Source: Phorcus lineatus
Taxonomy: Eukaryota > Mollusca > Gastropoda > Trochida > Trochidae
Assembly (NCBI GenBank): GCA_921293015.1
Contig: OV121088.1
Location: 27,565,645 to 27,629,644, forward strand
DNA length: 64,000 nt
Reading direction: 5' to 3'
Part shown: positions 1 through 12,400 of the stretch, piece after piece
Numbering within the stretch: the first letter of the stretch is position 1
How the letters are laid out: each line of letters begins with the position of its first letter
Translations under genes and position numbers: made by a program
Notes under the pieces: generated by a model
What the model was told of the DNA's origin: nothing
What the model saw: only the letters and a program-made list of their open reading frames with translations
The model's database searches: none

Positions 1-83
1 GACAGGTCAATGTGCTGTCGGTTATACTGATAAGTTTTTACCATACTTGTGGCCGTTTAATTATTTATCCTCTTTTTATTCAG
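1..83. other. non-coding edge of window
   Basis: Short AT-rich stretch ending in a pyrimidine-rich tract and CAG (81-83) that could be the 3' splice site of the exon proposed next. Nothing else is recognised. Confidence 0.3.
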
Positions 84-202
84 TCGAGAAACCACCGCAC
101 TACACGTACTCAATGGGAAATATTACAGAAAAAGTGTTGTCAAAATGGCCGGGGAACTCACCAATGGCTTTCTACAAGGTTCTGGGGGAGGTTCCTGCAA
201 GG
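84..202 (+). CDS. possible internal exon of an unidentified gene
   Basis: A 119-base open stretch lies between a plausible acceptor (pyrimidine tract then CAG at 81-83) and a plausible donor (gtaggc from 203). In the frame running through 83-85 it reads about 39 residues of normal composition (EKPPHYTYSMGNITEKVLSK, then WPGNSPMAFYKVLGEVPAR). Coding is suggested by the balanced composition, the N-glycosylation-type NIT site and the splice-like edges. No family is recognised, and no second exon can be linked to it, because the next plus-strand exons belong to ENPP almost 9 kb away. It may be the last visible exon of a gene lying to the left, or chance. Confidence is low. Confidence 0.28.
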
Positions 203-2770
203 GTAGGCTATATTGATTTTTCATTTTGTGTCCTTAAACCACCATCGTTCACCGAAGTTTTTTTTATCAAAAGGGGCACATCATTTGTTGGCGTCAAATA
301 TGTCAAACTTTATAAATGATGTTATTTCATCGAGATATATTGGTTGTTTCTCAAAATTACCATCTTAGTGCTTATCGGTTCAATGAACAGACTGAAAGAA
401 CAGGGAACAATGAACAGGGCGTAATTAAAGAACAGAAACAGGAAAATGAAGAGCGCCAGTGACTCAAACGTAAATTTGGAACTTTTTATCACATCAGGGA
501 CAAAGACAAACATTGATTGGTAGTGTTTAGTAAGTCATATAACTACTATTCGTGTATATGGGACGCGGAATTTCGACTGCTTAACTATCATTGAAAACAA
601 GAATTGTCATAATTTTACCGCTTTAGGGAATCAAGTTTAAAGTCATTGTCTCAATTTTGCAAGGCAAATTGTAATGCATCCCGGACAAATAGTTCACCAC
701 TCACAGAAATCTTTCCCCTGACGTTTGCAACAATTTTCAGAACTCTGCAGGCATTCTAGCCCTCAATAATTAAGTTCAAACTACCCTACCCTACCCTGAT
801 ATTACGTGTTTGGCGAGCGTTAGTCCTTACCACGTCATTTCGCTAAGGCCGTGACGAAGAACACATACAATTTCCCAGCTGAATATCCAATTTAAATAGC
901 TAATAGCTTACCCTTTTTCAAATACTGAAATAACAAAAAGGTGGTTAACTCAATGAAGAATGCGTCTGTCATAAGTATCGGCGCTACAGTAATTACTAGA
1001 TATCCGGTGTTTCGCACTCGCGATGGGATTGCACTTGATTCGGTACCTCATCGGTCTGAAACGGCTTACGCCAACAAGCTACTTCATCCAAAACTGAAAA
1101 ATGGGCATAAAAATGAAAATCTTTGCAAACGCGAGAGAAATATTTGTGTTAGTGATCAGATTTTGTTCGTGAAGAATAATTAGTTCAGTTTAGTTGCCTT
1201 ACAAAAATGAGACTATGACTTTAAGGAGGTGCTTTGAACTCATGACATTTGGAAAATAAATGCTTTTTGGCTATCATTTCATATTCAAGAACCAATATCT
1301 ATAGTTTTATTGCGAAATATCTATTTGAAATCAAAATGTATGTTTCCGATTCAAGCTATAGTATAGTGTGTACCTGCTGTAATCTCAATACGTCACGGGA
1401 ATTGTTGCGTTTAATGTTAAATATTTATCCATCTCATGTCCATAATCAGTTATACCTTATTTTGTGATAGTATACAAAGTATAATTTATACAGTCCTAAA
1501 TGCCTGCTTTTAATTACTACTCTTACGACATTATTCACGGCGTTTTTGTCAATTTCAATGTTGCTATGGCAACCCACGGGCAACTACATCTTCTCTGTCA
1601 CTCAATGCTGATAGCGACGAAAGTTTTCTAAACGTGTTGTAAAAATGCATTTTTTAGCACTTCTACCTGTATCGAGGCAATGCAAGTAATATGTATGTAA
1701 TGTATAAACAATGCCTTGTTAAGATAAACTTAGCTATTTTAATATCTGAAAGAATTACATATTACACAATTCATTTGATGCACATTTAGCAATATTTATT
1801 ACGAAAACGTATTCATAAATAACACTTAAATTCATTATCAAAATAATTTAAAAAACAGAAATATTGCTCAAAAGACTTTTAAGATAAGCTTTCGAAAAAG
1901 GTTGCATTACAATATCCCCTTACCAAAAAAATCATCTTAAATTAATAATGATATCTCTTTTCATATACAATAGAAATACAGAGAAGATATAAAACAAATG
2001 AATCACCGAGACATTATAGAAATACAACTTACACGGTTTAAATGAAGTAATTAATCTCACTATCTTTTGAAAGAAATATAAATATTTCATATCAACCATT
2101 TATAGAAATCATGAAAATCGTGTTTTGAATAATGAAATATTCTTTATTACGAAACCAATTTCCTTTTTTATGATTTTTCTAAATAAACTGATGGTATTAA
2201 AACTTTTGAAGAATTATTATCAAAGTATACTTCAAAAACACAAATATAATCTATATTCCGCAGTTACGAGAAAAATTAAATAAATTGTTAATCACGTGAT
2301 CTTGCACGCAAATTTGTTAACTTTCCCCCATTTTTTCTTTGTCAGTTGGAGAGACAGTCAGGCTTTAATATCGTTTGTGGTTATTTGATTGAATAATTTC
2401 GTTAATGTGATATCGGCTTCTGCTCATACATGTATGTTGGTTAAGTTTGGATTTTCATTTTTAAGATTGTTTTTTAAATTAACTGTGTTTAGGTTATGAC
2501 TGTGTGACATGTTTTGAATTGATCTAATCACATATGCCATTTAGATTCGTATTATTACCTAATCGTATGTCATGAAAATAGAATGTCTTGCTTGGTTTGA
2601 AGATTGGGGTGTTCAACTCAGTTGCAGCAACGCCGTTGAAGTTTTAACAACTCGATGTAGTTATAAACAAACAGTGTGAGGTGATCTCGTGAAACGAGAA
2701 AAATGTTTCCAATTGCATAACATATTATTAATCAAGAGAAGCAATTTTAAAACGAACGTACCATGATAGG
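203..2770. other. non-coding, no gene recognised
   Basis: AT-rich sequence with short open frames only (for example an 80-codon frame at 941-1183) that resemble no family and have no splice or start context. No repeat structure is evident by eye. Confidence 0.5.
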
Positions 2771-3245
2771 TTAAAGAGCCACTCCGTGATTTTCATAACA
2801 TATTATTTACCTTTGATGCGAACCTAAATATCATATGTGGTGATATGAAATCAAAACATCTTAACTTTTCATGTCCAAAAGACATATATATGACAAATAC
2901 TGGTTTTCCATCAAAATCTATTAACAGTCTTATAAATGCACAGAGGTGTAGATATCACGTCCAATATACATGGATACTAGTTATATAGCCTAACAAACAC
3001 TATCAACTCCAGACTGCCCTCCTGGCTGTTTTAGATAAGTCCCCAAAATTACGTTTGACTATTTGACGTGCACCACTGTCCGGTTTTCGATCACCATTGC
3101 AACGTTCTACCTTCATATTGTCACTATAAAAAACAATAAGCTTTAAAATGTGTCTTTTTGGTAATAGTCGATACTTCGCGATCAAATGACACCATTGATT
3201 AAGTTTGGCATATATGACTCCAACAACGCACGGAGTGGCTCTTCA
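2771..3245 (+). mobile_element. TTAA-flanked MITE, copy 1
   Basis: About 475 bp with terminal inverted repeats: AGAGCCACTCCGTGA at the left and its near complement (GCACGGAGTGGCTCT) at the right. The left flank is TTAA and the right flank a decayed TTCA. Three further copies in this window (14968-15439, 49565-49929, 60379-60855) share the ends and the interior. TTAA target duplication is the hallmark of piggyBac-type transposition, but the TIR does not begin with the usual CCC, so the superfamily is only suggested. No transposase is encoded, so the element is non-autonomous. A 60-codon minus-strand frame inside it (3003-3185) is also partly open in copy 2. Confidence 0.85.
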
Positions 3246-5408
3246 GGCTATGCGAATCCATTTCTCTACCTCAAATGGTGTTCACACAAAAATGGCCTCC
3301 AGTGATTTTAGCTTGATACTTGATTATTTTCTGAACGACGACGAATGTTAGAGTTGATAAGTGAGATGTCTTGACATAATACATTTTGCATAAAATAATA
3401 TTTATAGGGAAACATTTAAAGAAACAGGTCTTTAAAAACGTCCTACTGCCCCTCTAAAGTTGTTGGTTTTTGTTTTGTTTCAGCTTTTATTTTTCGCCAA
3501 CATGATGCCTGCACAAGTTGAAGAGCTCTCTTCCATCTTTAGGTGCCCCTCTATGTGTAGCATGAAGGTCACCGCATTACAACTGTTCAAGAATTATATG
3601 AACTGCTGAAGTTAAAAAAATATATATATATAAATAAAAAGATATGATTAAAACCTTTTGAACAGTTAATCCTAAGAAATCTGTTATTCTCACGAAAGTA
3701 AGAGAGGTTATCGAAATAGGCATAACAATATTGACTTCAATATTAACACGACACGAACAAGAATGTTGTAAACCTTTTACGAAACTTCAAAAAGGAAAGG
3801 TATACAAGAAGTTTTTTAAATTTATAAATGTGAAAAGAATTTTGGCGTCGTGATTTCAGATGATAACAGATTATGGGTGACAAATGTTGCTGGATCGCAT
3901 TTTTTAGCTGACTATTACGTCACCCTTACAGATGACAACACATTGCTCGTATCATAAGCAACAAATGAATTTCCCAAGTATCCAAATGTTTTATAATTGT
4001 AACATCTGATGTCATAATAATTCATGGATGTTTTGACTAATCAGTCATGCTAATCTGAAAACCATAGTTTGGAATTACTCACGACAATCGATGTACTATC
4101 TTATCTTTCGTGAAAAGAAATGGATATTGGATAACCACCTGTCAATCAAAAACTTTATACCTGTATTTTCTTTGGGATTCGAATGACATTTTCTATGATA
4201 TTTTTCAAAAATCACACATTACCTTTGTTTTGAATAATAAGACGAACCAGTTCAATCTAAAAGAGGAAATACGCATTTATTTAATTAAATTTTTTTCTGT
4301 ATTTGCCATATTTCCTACAATAAGCTTATTGTAAATTTTCAAACGTATCAACAACAACAATCATCAACAATGAAATGTTTCATGCAATTTTTTATTTTGA
4401 TGTAAAGATTTAGTGTTAAAATAGAATGCTTGGATATGTGAAAATTGCCTTGAAATGTTATGGAACAAGGGAGGTAACTCTTATAAAACTACACATAGAA
4501 TATGACCTGTTCAACTACTTAATTTTCTATTAACAATGATATAAACAGTGTGAATTCCAGCCGATCATTTACAGGCATTGTACAAACAATGTCACGTACC
4601 GTTATATATTGTTGTATTTATAACTGACGTGATCGTTTAAACGTACACAGGACATTGGACAAGACTTCTTAGAAAGAACGTAACAGAGTGACGTCATCGC
4701 AATGGATAGAACAATTAAAGTATGAACCTTAACGGTCCATATTTCATATAATTAGGTACCTAGTTTGCAAAGTGACAAAATAAAGATATAACTTTGCAAA
4801 ATTAACATAGTAAGTTAGTCAGTATATAAAGTAGCATATATAATGTTTAGTTGAAAGCAGTATGAAATCTGATTTTCTTGAAGTGATTCTTCTAGATAAA
4901 TGTTTTTAGAATGTATAAAAACTATTGCCTACATTCGTGTGGGAAAATTCATAAGAATCAGCTCGCAACCATTTTTTCTGGGTTTCATGTCTCACCTACC
5001 TTAACTGCTGATTGAAAAAAGTAATTATCGAAATGCTTCAAACTGATCATTAGAAATGAATACTTTAAAATTCAAAGCGATTCGCGATCGAAGACGCCGC
5101 CATTTTGTAACTCACAACACACCTACGAATAGTAGCGAACATATTTATGCGGGGTGTCATCTTGAGTGCCATATATCAAACGCATTGAAGATATACAGCA
5201 GGCTACAACTGGTTACATCCCGTATAAATCCGCACCTCATAAAACGTGACAAATATATCGGGTGGGACTCACGTCGGCCACTACTCACTCACCATTAGAT
5301 GGAAGCAGACGTTAAACCCCAGCCAATAACAACATGTTGGACTGATAACTTCTTTCATGACCCTGTGTGGTGTCTCAAAGGTGATAGAATAATTATGTAA
5401 TTGTCATT
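3246..5408. other. non-coding, no gene recognised
   Basis: AT-rich sequence. Part of it, about 5080-5330, looks like an old repeat and is listed separately. No splice-bounded coding exon was seen. Confidence 0.5.
5080..5332 (+). repeat. possible old SINE-like repeat
   Basis: The stretch is less AT-rich than its surroundings. It ends with 'actcactcaccattag' and 'cgttaaaccccagcc', resembling the tail of the tRNA-derived SINE at 54142-54401 ('cattaaaccccaactcactc'). No tRNA-type A or B box is obvious at its left end, so the assignment rests on tail similarity alone. Confidence 0.3.
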
Positions 5409-5856
5409 TACCGTAACAGTTTTAGCAGGTCATTGAAGTGACGAGGGGTCAAAATTTCGAATGAACTCTTTATCTTTCGCGTCAAAATCTTTCATAAGTT
5501 ATCAACTGCTTAAAATTAGGTCATGTTTGACCTTTGCACTAATTATAAGTTAATATGATTGTGCTGATTTTAGTCACAGAAAGTCGACGAGGAACATTTA
5601 ATTAGAAATTTAACGAAATCAAAATTTCAAAAATAAGATCCTTCTGTCTATTTTCAACCTGGCAAAATTCTAATTTTTGCACGAGAAATCAGATCCTGTT
5701 TAAGTTCAAGAATGGCTAATTCACACATGAACAATGGCGATCCTTTGTCAGTTTTGCTGAAGTTATTTCAATGACTTCCAAACTATACCCAAATTACATG
5801 ATATTTGCACTGCGATTCATTAGTAAGTCAACAAACTTTCAGTATGCAGCTGTACA
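5409..5856 (+). repeat. 450-bp repeat, copy 1 of a direct pair
   Basis: Matches 7074-7524 in the same orientation over its whole length, with many substitutions and small indels. Shared landmarks include 'aggtcattraagtgac' then 'aggggtcaaaat', 'gatcctttgtcagttt', and 'attacatgatatttgcac' followed by a 'gcagctgta' box near the end. It is either an old local duplication or two copies of a dispersed element. No coding potential was seen. Confidence 0.75.
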
Positions 5857-5984
5857 TTACATTTCAGTATGCAGCTTTACACAGGAATAATCTATGTCAC
5901 AGTACGCTATAAAATGTCTATTCATGGCACAGAATTTGACAATCAGATCACTATTAAAAAATGACTTTTCACATCAAGGATCAC

Positions 5985-6125
5985 CAACACCATATAACTT
6001 TGAAAATTGATCGTCTATGCAATAGTACTTTACAAAAGAATCGCCTATGCCATAATACTTATCAAATGATTACCCAATGCATGTTTTACAAAATGATAAC
6101 CAACGCCATATACAACTTGGCACAT
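5985..6125 (+). repeat. degenerate leading units of the 29-bp minisatellite
   Basis: Diverged units precede the regular array ('gatcgtctatgcaatagt', 'gaatcgcctatgccataat', 'gattacccaatgcatg'), recognisable by the spacing of 'atcgcc.atgcca'. The decay from clean to degenerate units suggests the array grew towards its right side. Confidence 0.65.
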
Positions 6126-6626
6126 TGATCGCCCATGCCACAGTGTTTACATAAGGATTGCCCATGCCACAGTGTTTACATAAGGATTGCCCATGCCACA
6201 GTGTTTACATAAGGATCGCCCATGCCACAGTGTTTACATAAGGATCGCCCATGCCACAGTGTTTACATAAGGATCGCCCATGCCACAGTGTTTTACATAA
6301 GGATCGCCCATGCCACAGTGTTTACATAAGGATCGCCCATGCCACAGTGTTTACATAAGGATCGCCCATGCCACAGTGTTTACATAAGGATCGCCCATGC
6401 CACAGTGTTTACATAAGGATCGCCCATGCCACAGTGTTTACATAAGGATCGCCCATGCCACAGTGTTTACATAAGGATCGCCCATGCCACAGTGTTTACA
6501 TAAGGATCGCCCATGCCACAGTGTTTACATAAGGATCGCCCATGCCACAGTGTTTACATAAGGATCGCCCATGCCACAGTGTTTACATAAGGATCGCCCA
6601 TGCCACAGTGTTTACATAAAGATCAT
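6126..6626 (+). repeat. 29-bp minisatellite, about 17 units
   Basis: Head-to-tail units of 'gatcgcccatgccacagt' plus 'gtttacataag' (29 bp). They are almost identical apart from an early t/c difference (gattgccc versus gatcgccc) and one unit with an extra t near 6290. Uniformity implies recent expansion or gene conversion. There are no unique spacers, so this is not a CRISPR-type array. The open frame at 6571-6759 is just one reading of the repeat. Confidence 0.95.
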
Positions 6627-7073
6627 CCATGTTTTTCAAAGATTTAAATTCAAGCGTGTGGAGAAATCTTGGGATGAAATACCTCATCGTGACTCCAAAT
6701 TCAGGTTTTATCTCTTACGTCATCACCTTTCCTATGACGTCAACGTCAACAGCTTCTGACAGGAGGCGATAAACATTAACGTATTTTCGCACTCACGTCA
6801 CTCAAGTCACCTTTGATTGAGGTGAGCTTGCAGGTTAATTAGAAACATGTTTTTTAATCAGTTTCTCTTAAAAGGGATTCTGTGTTCTGTGTTCTACAGC
6901 TACATACTGAAAGTTTGTTCACGTGCCTGCGTACCCTAGTGCAAATATCATGTAATTTGAGATGTCTTTGATGCATCAGAGCATTACGAAAAAGAAACTG
7001 ATAATGTTTAATTTTCAATACAGAAGTGAAATCCATTGAACTTATACGTAAACCTTATATAATCCCCAACAGT
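6627..7073. other. non-coding between minisatellite and repeat copy 2
   Basis: No exon, RNA gene or recognisable repeat was seen. It separates the minisatellite from the second copy of the 450-bp segment. Confidence 0.4.
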
Positions 7074-7524
7074 TAACCATAGCAGTTTTGGTAGGTCATT
7101 AAAGTGACCAGGGGTCAAAATTCCGAAATCACTCATTTTCAGTTAATGCTTCAAAATAAAGTGATCAACATCTTTAAACACAACTTTTGTTTGTTTCAAT
7201 GCATTCATTCAATGTGACGGTGCTGATTTTTTCTCTCAGAGATTGGAACTGGAATATTTTAATCGAAATTTCAGGAAATCAGAATTTTAAAAAAATTATC
7301 CATTCTGTCTATTTCATCATGCCAAAATTAGAATTATAGCATGAGAGACAAGACGACTCCAAAATAAATTAAAGAATGGCTAGTTTACAAATGGACAATA
7401 GGTGATCCTTTGTCAGTTTTACTGAAGAGATTTTATTGACGTCCAAACGAATCCAAAATTACATGATATTTGCACTACGATACAGAGGTATGTAAATACA
7501 CTTTTGATACGCAGCTGTATGTTC
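7074..7524 (+). repeat. 450-bp repeat, copy 2 of a direct pair
   Basis: Partner of 5409-5856. It starts at 'aaccatagcagttttggtag' and ends around 'gatacgcagctgtatg'. Divergence is visible throughout, so the duplication is old compared with the clean 29-bp array between the copies. Confidence 0.75.
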
Positions 7525-8415
7525 TATATCCTGTGTTCTATGATATAGTGCATTCAGTAGTGTAAAGAGTTAATGTAAACCACAGATGGGGTGGATGGGA
7601 TTGGGGAAACTTTTCGTCCACGTCATTAGACTAATAAAGTCATACAAAAATCGGTGAAAAACATTCATATCATGGATATACATTTACAAGTGTGTAAATA
7701 CATGAAGGGCACGCACTGGATACATCTTAGAATGCCTTTCTTTCTAACGTCCTGAAGCTTTTATCTTTGTCACCTGGTATGGGTTCTGAATAGAATAAAA
7801 CAACTCGGACTCTGATCGACTGAATTGTTCTTATAACATACGATTTATATAACCTTAACCTTGCACACTAAAACACAACGTAAGGATGAGCCAAAGGCAT
7901 TTAAAATTACTCATAAACGATATAATCTAACATGTCTGAAATATTTATTTTTCAACAACTTAATATAATGTTTACCTTTAATTTGCGTTTTTAACTTGCA
8001 TGAGGAAGTAAGCACATTGTTTTCCCTATGAACTCATATTTATTCAACATGTCAACATTCTGTTTACTCTTACGTATCAAACTGCTATATATCATGAATT
8101 GCACATTTTACATTTAAAAATGAATGAGGAGTGTCATTGTAAAACTCAAGTACAATGAGAAATGCTAAAGCTGTCAACTCATCTTCGTGCTTGCTGGTAG
8201 TTCACGGAGATATGGGAACTCACACCGAGGCTCACAACCCGGATGTTTGAATTACTACACACGGAGATGTTGAAATGGACACTGCCCAGGTCTAGTTTTT
8301 GAACAACCGTCTTTGCTCAATTCTATAACGCATGCATCGCAACTAGGACACGCCGAGGAGTTAATTAATCATCTAAACAAATAGAGAACACACAAAGCCT
8401 GCAGGCAAAAGAGGG
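7525..8415. other. non-coding upstream of ENPP, no gene recognised
   Basis: AT-rich sequence. No coding exon or convincing promoter element could be assigned. It presumably includes distal 5' flank of the ENPP gene. Confidence 0.4.
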
Positions 8416-8419
8416 AGTA

Positions 8420-8925
8420 TTATCCGAAGAGGCTGATTATTCAAGCAAAGCTGAATCTCTTTTGTTTAACATTTACATGACGGACACTGAAATGTTGAAT
8501 TAGGACAACGTGTCACATAGTCTTACTTGTGAATGATATTATTCCAACGAAGGCGGAATTAACTGCATATCGTGAATGGCCATAAACAAGTGTGCTAAAC
8601 TTGATGGTCAGCAGAGGCGGAAGAATATAATTTAACTTAAACTCAATGCGATTTTTCAACAGAAGCCGAATTGTAATTTTCAATAGAGGCTGACCGTTAA
8701 AGAGAGGCTTATCCAAAAGGGGAATATCAACCAAATAGGCTATTAATATACCGTCTAAAAAGGCTGATATCATTGAACAGAGACTGATATCATCAACAAA
8801 GGCAGATATTATTCAACAAATGATGAATGTTCTCTGATCAACAGAGGCTGAATTAAATTATTCAACAGAGGCGGAGATACATTCAACCTAGTCTGAATCG
8901 GATCATCAACAAAGGGCGTCAGTGC
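8420..8925 (+). repeat. degenerate tandem repeat just upstream of ENPP
   Basis: Irregularly spaced diverged copies of a motif like 'attcaacagaggctga': for example 'tcaacaaaggcagatatt', 'tcaacagaggctgaatta', 'tcaacagaggcggagata', 'tcatcaacaaagggcg'. Spacing is about 25-35 bp and the units are poorly conserved. The array ends only about 25 bp before the ENPP start codon, so the 5' untranslated region or core promoter probably lies in or near it. Confidence 0.6.
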
Positions 8926-8951
8926 GTGCCTAGGTGTAACCATTCTACACG

Positions 8952-9186
8952 ATGAATATACTAATGCTAAATCTTCTTGGATTACTGCTATTTATAGCCT
9001 CTATCCAGGCGAAAGTTTACAACAACAAAGTTCTGCTTGTGTCTATGGACGGATTCCGACCTGATTACCTGGACGGTGTAGAGACTCCAAACTTCGACCG
9101 CTTTATAAAGGAAGGGGTTCGAGCCCAATATATGAAGCCCTGCTATCCGTCCAACACCTTCCCGAATCATTACACCACAGTAACAG
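8952..9186 (+). CDS. ENPP exon 1 (signal peptide, nucleophile)
   Basis: Encodes residues 1-78 plus the first base of G79. ATG at 8952 is followed by a classical signal peptide. Metal ligand D33 and nucleophile T69 are here. Donor gtaact follows; phase 1. Confidence 0.93.
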
Positions 9187-9456
9187 GTAACTTCTAATTC
9201 CACAATTGCTATCCCTGCTACTACAACAACTACTACTACTACTTCTTCTACTACAACCTTTACTATTACAAACTCTACTACTACAACCTCTTCTATTATC
9301 ACTTACTACTATTATCATTGATACTACTACTATTACTACTACTATTACCACAAGTACTACGGCTACTACTACGGCTACTAGTGATACCACTACAATACCA
9401 CAACTACTACTATTATTAGTGATATTACTACTAAATCATCAACATCAACAACAACA

Positions 9457-9492
<36 letters not shown>

Positions 9493-12400
9493 GCTAATAA
9501 TAATAATAATACTAATACTACTATTACTACTACCACTATTACTACTACTTATACTAACATTTTTAGATGGCTCGAGAAGTCTATCATTGTCTATCAACTA
9601 TCTTATGTATAACATGTAGACGACATTTGGAAGTGCCACACATTCTTGAGAGCAAGATAGCTTGTATGAAACATAGACTATTTACATGTTTTATCATTTC
9701 GATAGAGGCCCACCTGTTCTAGTTGAATCTGTTGACCTCGGTAACGGCAGCTTAAATTAATCAACACGTGAAATGAGGTCATTTATCATGAAATTCGCTA
9801 CAAGAGCACTTGACAGCACATATATGTGCACTACCTACATACCGGACCGACCTGCGAGTTACGTTTACATTCGAACAAGCTGTTCTATTTCTTAATGTTC
9901 ATATATTTCGGAAAAATATAACGATCTTTAGAACACAACAATAGTTTTGTAAACCACTAACGGTATATGTTTGTTCAGAAGTATTGCATCGCATTGCATT
10001 GCTCAGTTGACCACTTTCAGTAAAATTCTGAAGGAATCTCATTAAAATATGTAACCACGTTATGTAGTAATGGTTGCAATCTCATTAAAATCTGCCACTG
10101 CCTATTTAGGAATGGTTGCTATCCTCATTAAAACATATAACCACTTTATGTAGGATGGACGCAATCTCATTAGAATATGTAAACACCTTATGTATGATTG
10201 GTGACAATCTCATTAAAATCTGTAACCTCGCTGTGTCTCATTATGAGTCACTGTATGACCTTTCACCATCCTCTATTTTTACCATTCACAGGCCGGCTAT
10301 CGCATTTCTGACATACTGATTCTATTTTAAGGCTTGTATCCTGAATCCCACGGCATCACAGACAATGGAATGTTCGACCCAATACTTAACGCCACCTTCA
10401 CGAAAGCAACAGAGGAACCCGAGTGGTGGGAGGGTGGCGAACCTATCTGGGTAACAGCAAAGAAACAGGTAAATAAATAAATACAATAACAAAGAATTGA
10501 ATGAAAACAAAATAAATAAAACCAATAAATCAATTAAATGAATGAATAGTTCAAGAAAGGAATGACGGAATAAAATGAACGAACGAGTGAATGAATGAAA
10601 GAAAAAAGAAACAGGTAAATAAAGAAACTAACAAAACAAATAGATTAAAACAAATTGAATAAAACAAATAAATCAATGAAAAATGAATAAATAGTTTAAA
10701 AGGGAATAACGGAATAACTTGAAAAATGAGTAAATGAAAAAAAGAGAGAAATAAATGAATGAACTAATAAATGATTTCGCGAAAATTTCTGTATGACCCT
10801 CGCCAAAAGTCAAAAACCGTTTAGTAGTATAAATGTCATATAACACGTCCTAATATGATCAATGATATTTTTTCCCAAACGAAGCCAGGTTACATAAACA
10901 GAACCCTGACTGTTTAGAAGATTTATAAACTCTATATCGCGAACATAATTTGGTATGGATAAGCTGTACCCTAAATTAACTAAATTAGAATGTCATAAAG
11001 TTCATAAGATTTGATTTACAACTAGGTCTTGTCCTTGGTAATAAATAAAAAATCTAGGGTCTACACAAGAGTAATAGCATCAATATCAAGCATGATTTGT
11101 AGTCGAGAGTAAGTTTAATCCTGCTGTACTTTTGAGTATATCATCATCCGAAAACCTCGATCGACGTTTTTTCTTAGAGGTTTAAGCAATTGATATATTT
11201 CTACGTTACTTCTGTTACAAGTAGAGCGGTTCTTGGCTAGACATAGGGAATCTTTATTGGTTGCAAAAAATTACTTACAATCAAGGACGCTATTTAAATC
11301 TGAACATTCTGAAGCGCACACATGTCTTACAAGACTAAGGTCGTATTGACATATAGATTGGATATGACTGGATAAATAATATATATATATATATATATAT
11401 ATATTGAAATTCAGGAAATTCAGGAAAGTAACTTTGAGCACATAGAAAGGTCAAGATAGAGTTGATTATGTTGAATACAGAATGTATGGGATTGGATGCG
11501 TTATTTCTGCACATATATAAGGTTGTTATTCCCTTTCATTCGAGACAATTAATTGTCATATGTACGACGTGAGGGATGTATGTGTGAGATGTTATGAATT
11601 AATATCTTCATGTATGTTATTTTGATACAAAACCAAATACAATGTCACGAAAACAAGGTTTTCTGAGATGACAAAACAAGGAGCGCCGGCTAAATTTCGA
11701 AATAAGTATGGTCTTAGCTTATGTCAATTTTAAAAATATATCTATTTCTTAAGACGATTGCTGTCAATCCATTATACTAGTTACATTTATCTTGTATACA
11801 TCATGTTGACCAATTCTGTCCTCAGTGGATTGATCAATCATATGCTATTTAACAACATTGTTTTCCCTTGTATCTTCTACATTTTCATTTCCGAAACCTC
11901 GGTATGCTGAAAAGTTTCCCCCGCAAAATGTTTGAAAAAAATGATTTTTCCATAGATTACATTGATCAATTGTAGAGAGAGGTCAATGGAAAATTTTGAA
12001 CACTCCTAGTGAACAAAGAAAGATAGCCCAAAACATTCTTTGGCGTTGATGTTTCAGGGACTGAAAGTAGGAACTTATTTTTGGCCAGGAAGTGGAGTAA
12101 AGATTCATGGAATCCGACCTGACATCTGGTTCCCATACAGTAACGACCCCTCATTTCAAGAAAGAGTTGATACAGTCCTTGACTGGTTCAAAAACAAAGG
12201 GTTCCAGCTGGCCACCTTGTACTACCCCGAGCCAGACGGCACCGGCCATAGGTTTGGTCCAAATTCAACAGAGATTCGTCAAAATGTGAAGGAAATGGAC
12301 GAGAAGCTTGGCTATCTGCTTGAGAAGGTTCACCAGGCTGGTTTGGAGGATGATATCAATGTTATTGTCACCAGCGATCACGGCATGGTTGATATTGATG

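Noticed and set aside
941-1183. 80-codon frame
   Set aside because: No resemblance to any family and no start or splice context supporting a gene.
6126-6626. Regular 29-bp repeats resembling a CRISPR array
   Set aside because: Units are head-to-tail with no unique spacers, and the window is clearly animal DNA.
9206-9619. Leu/Thr-rich open frames of over 100 codons on both strands
   Set aside because: They are translations of the (ACT)n microsatellite inside ENPP intron 1.
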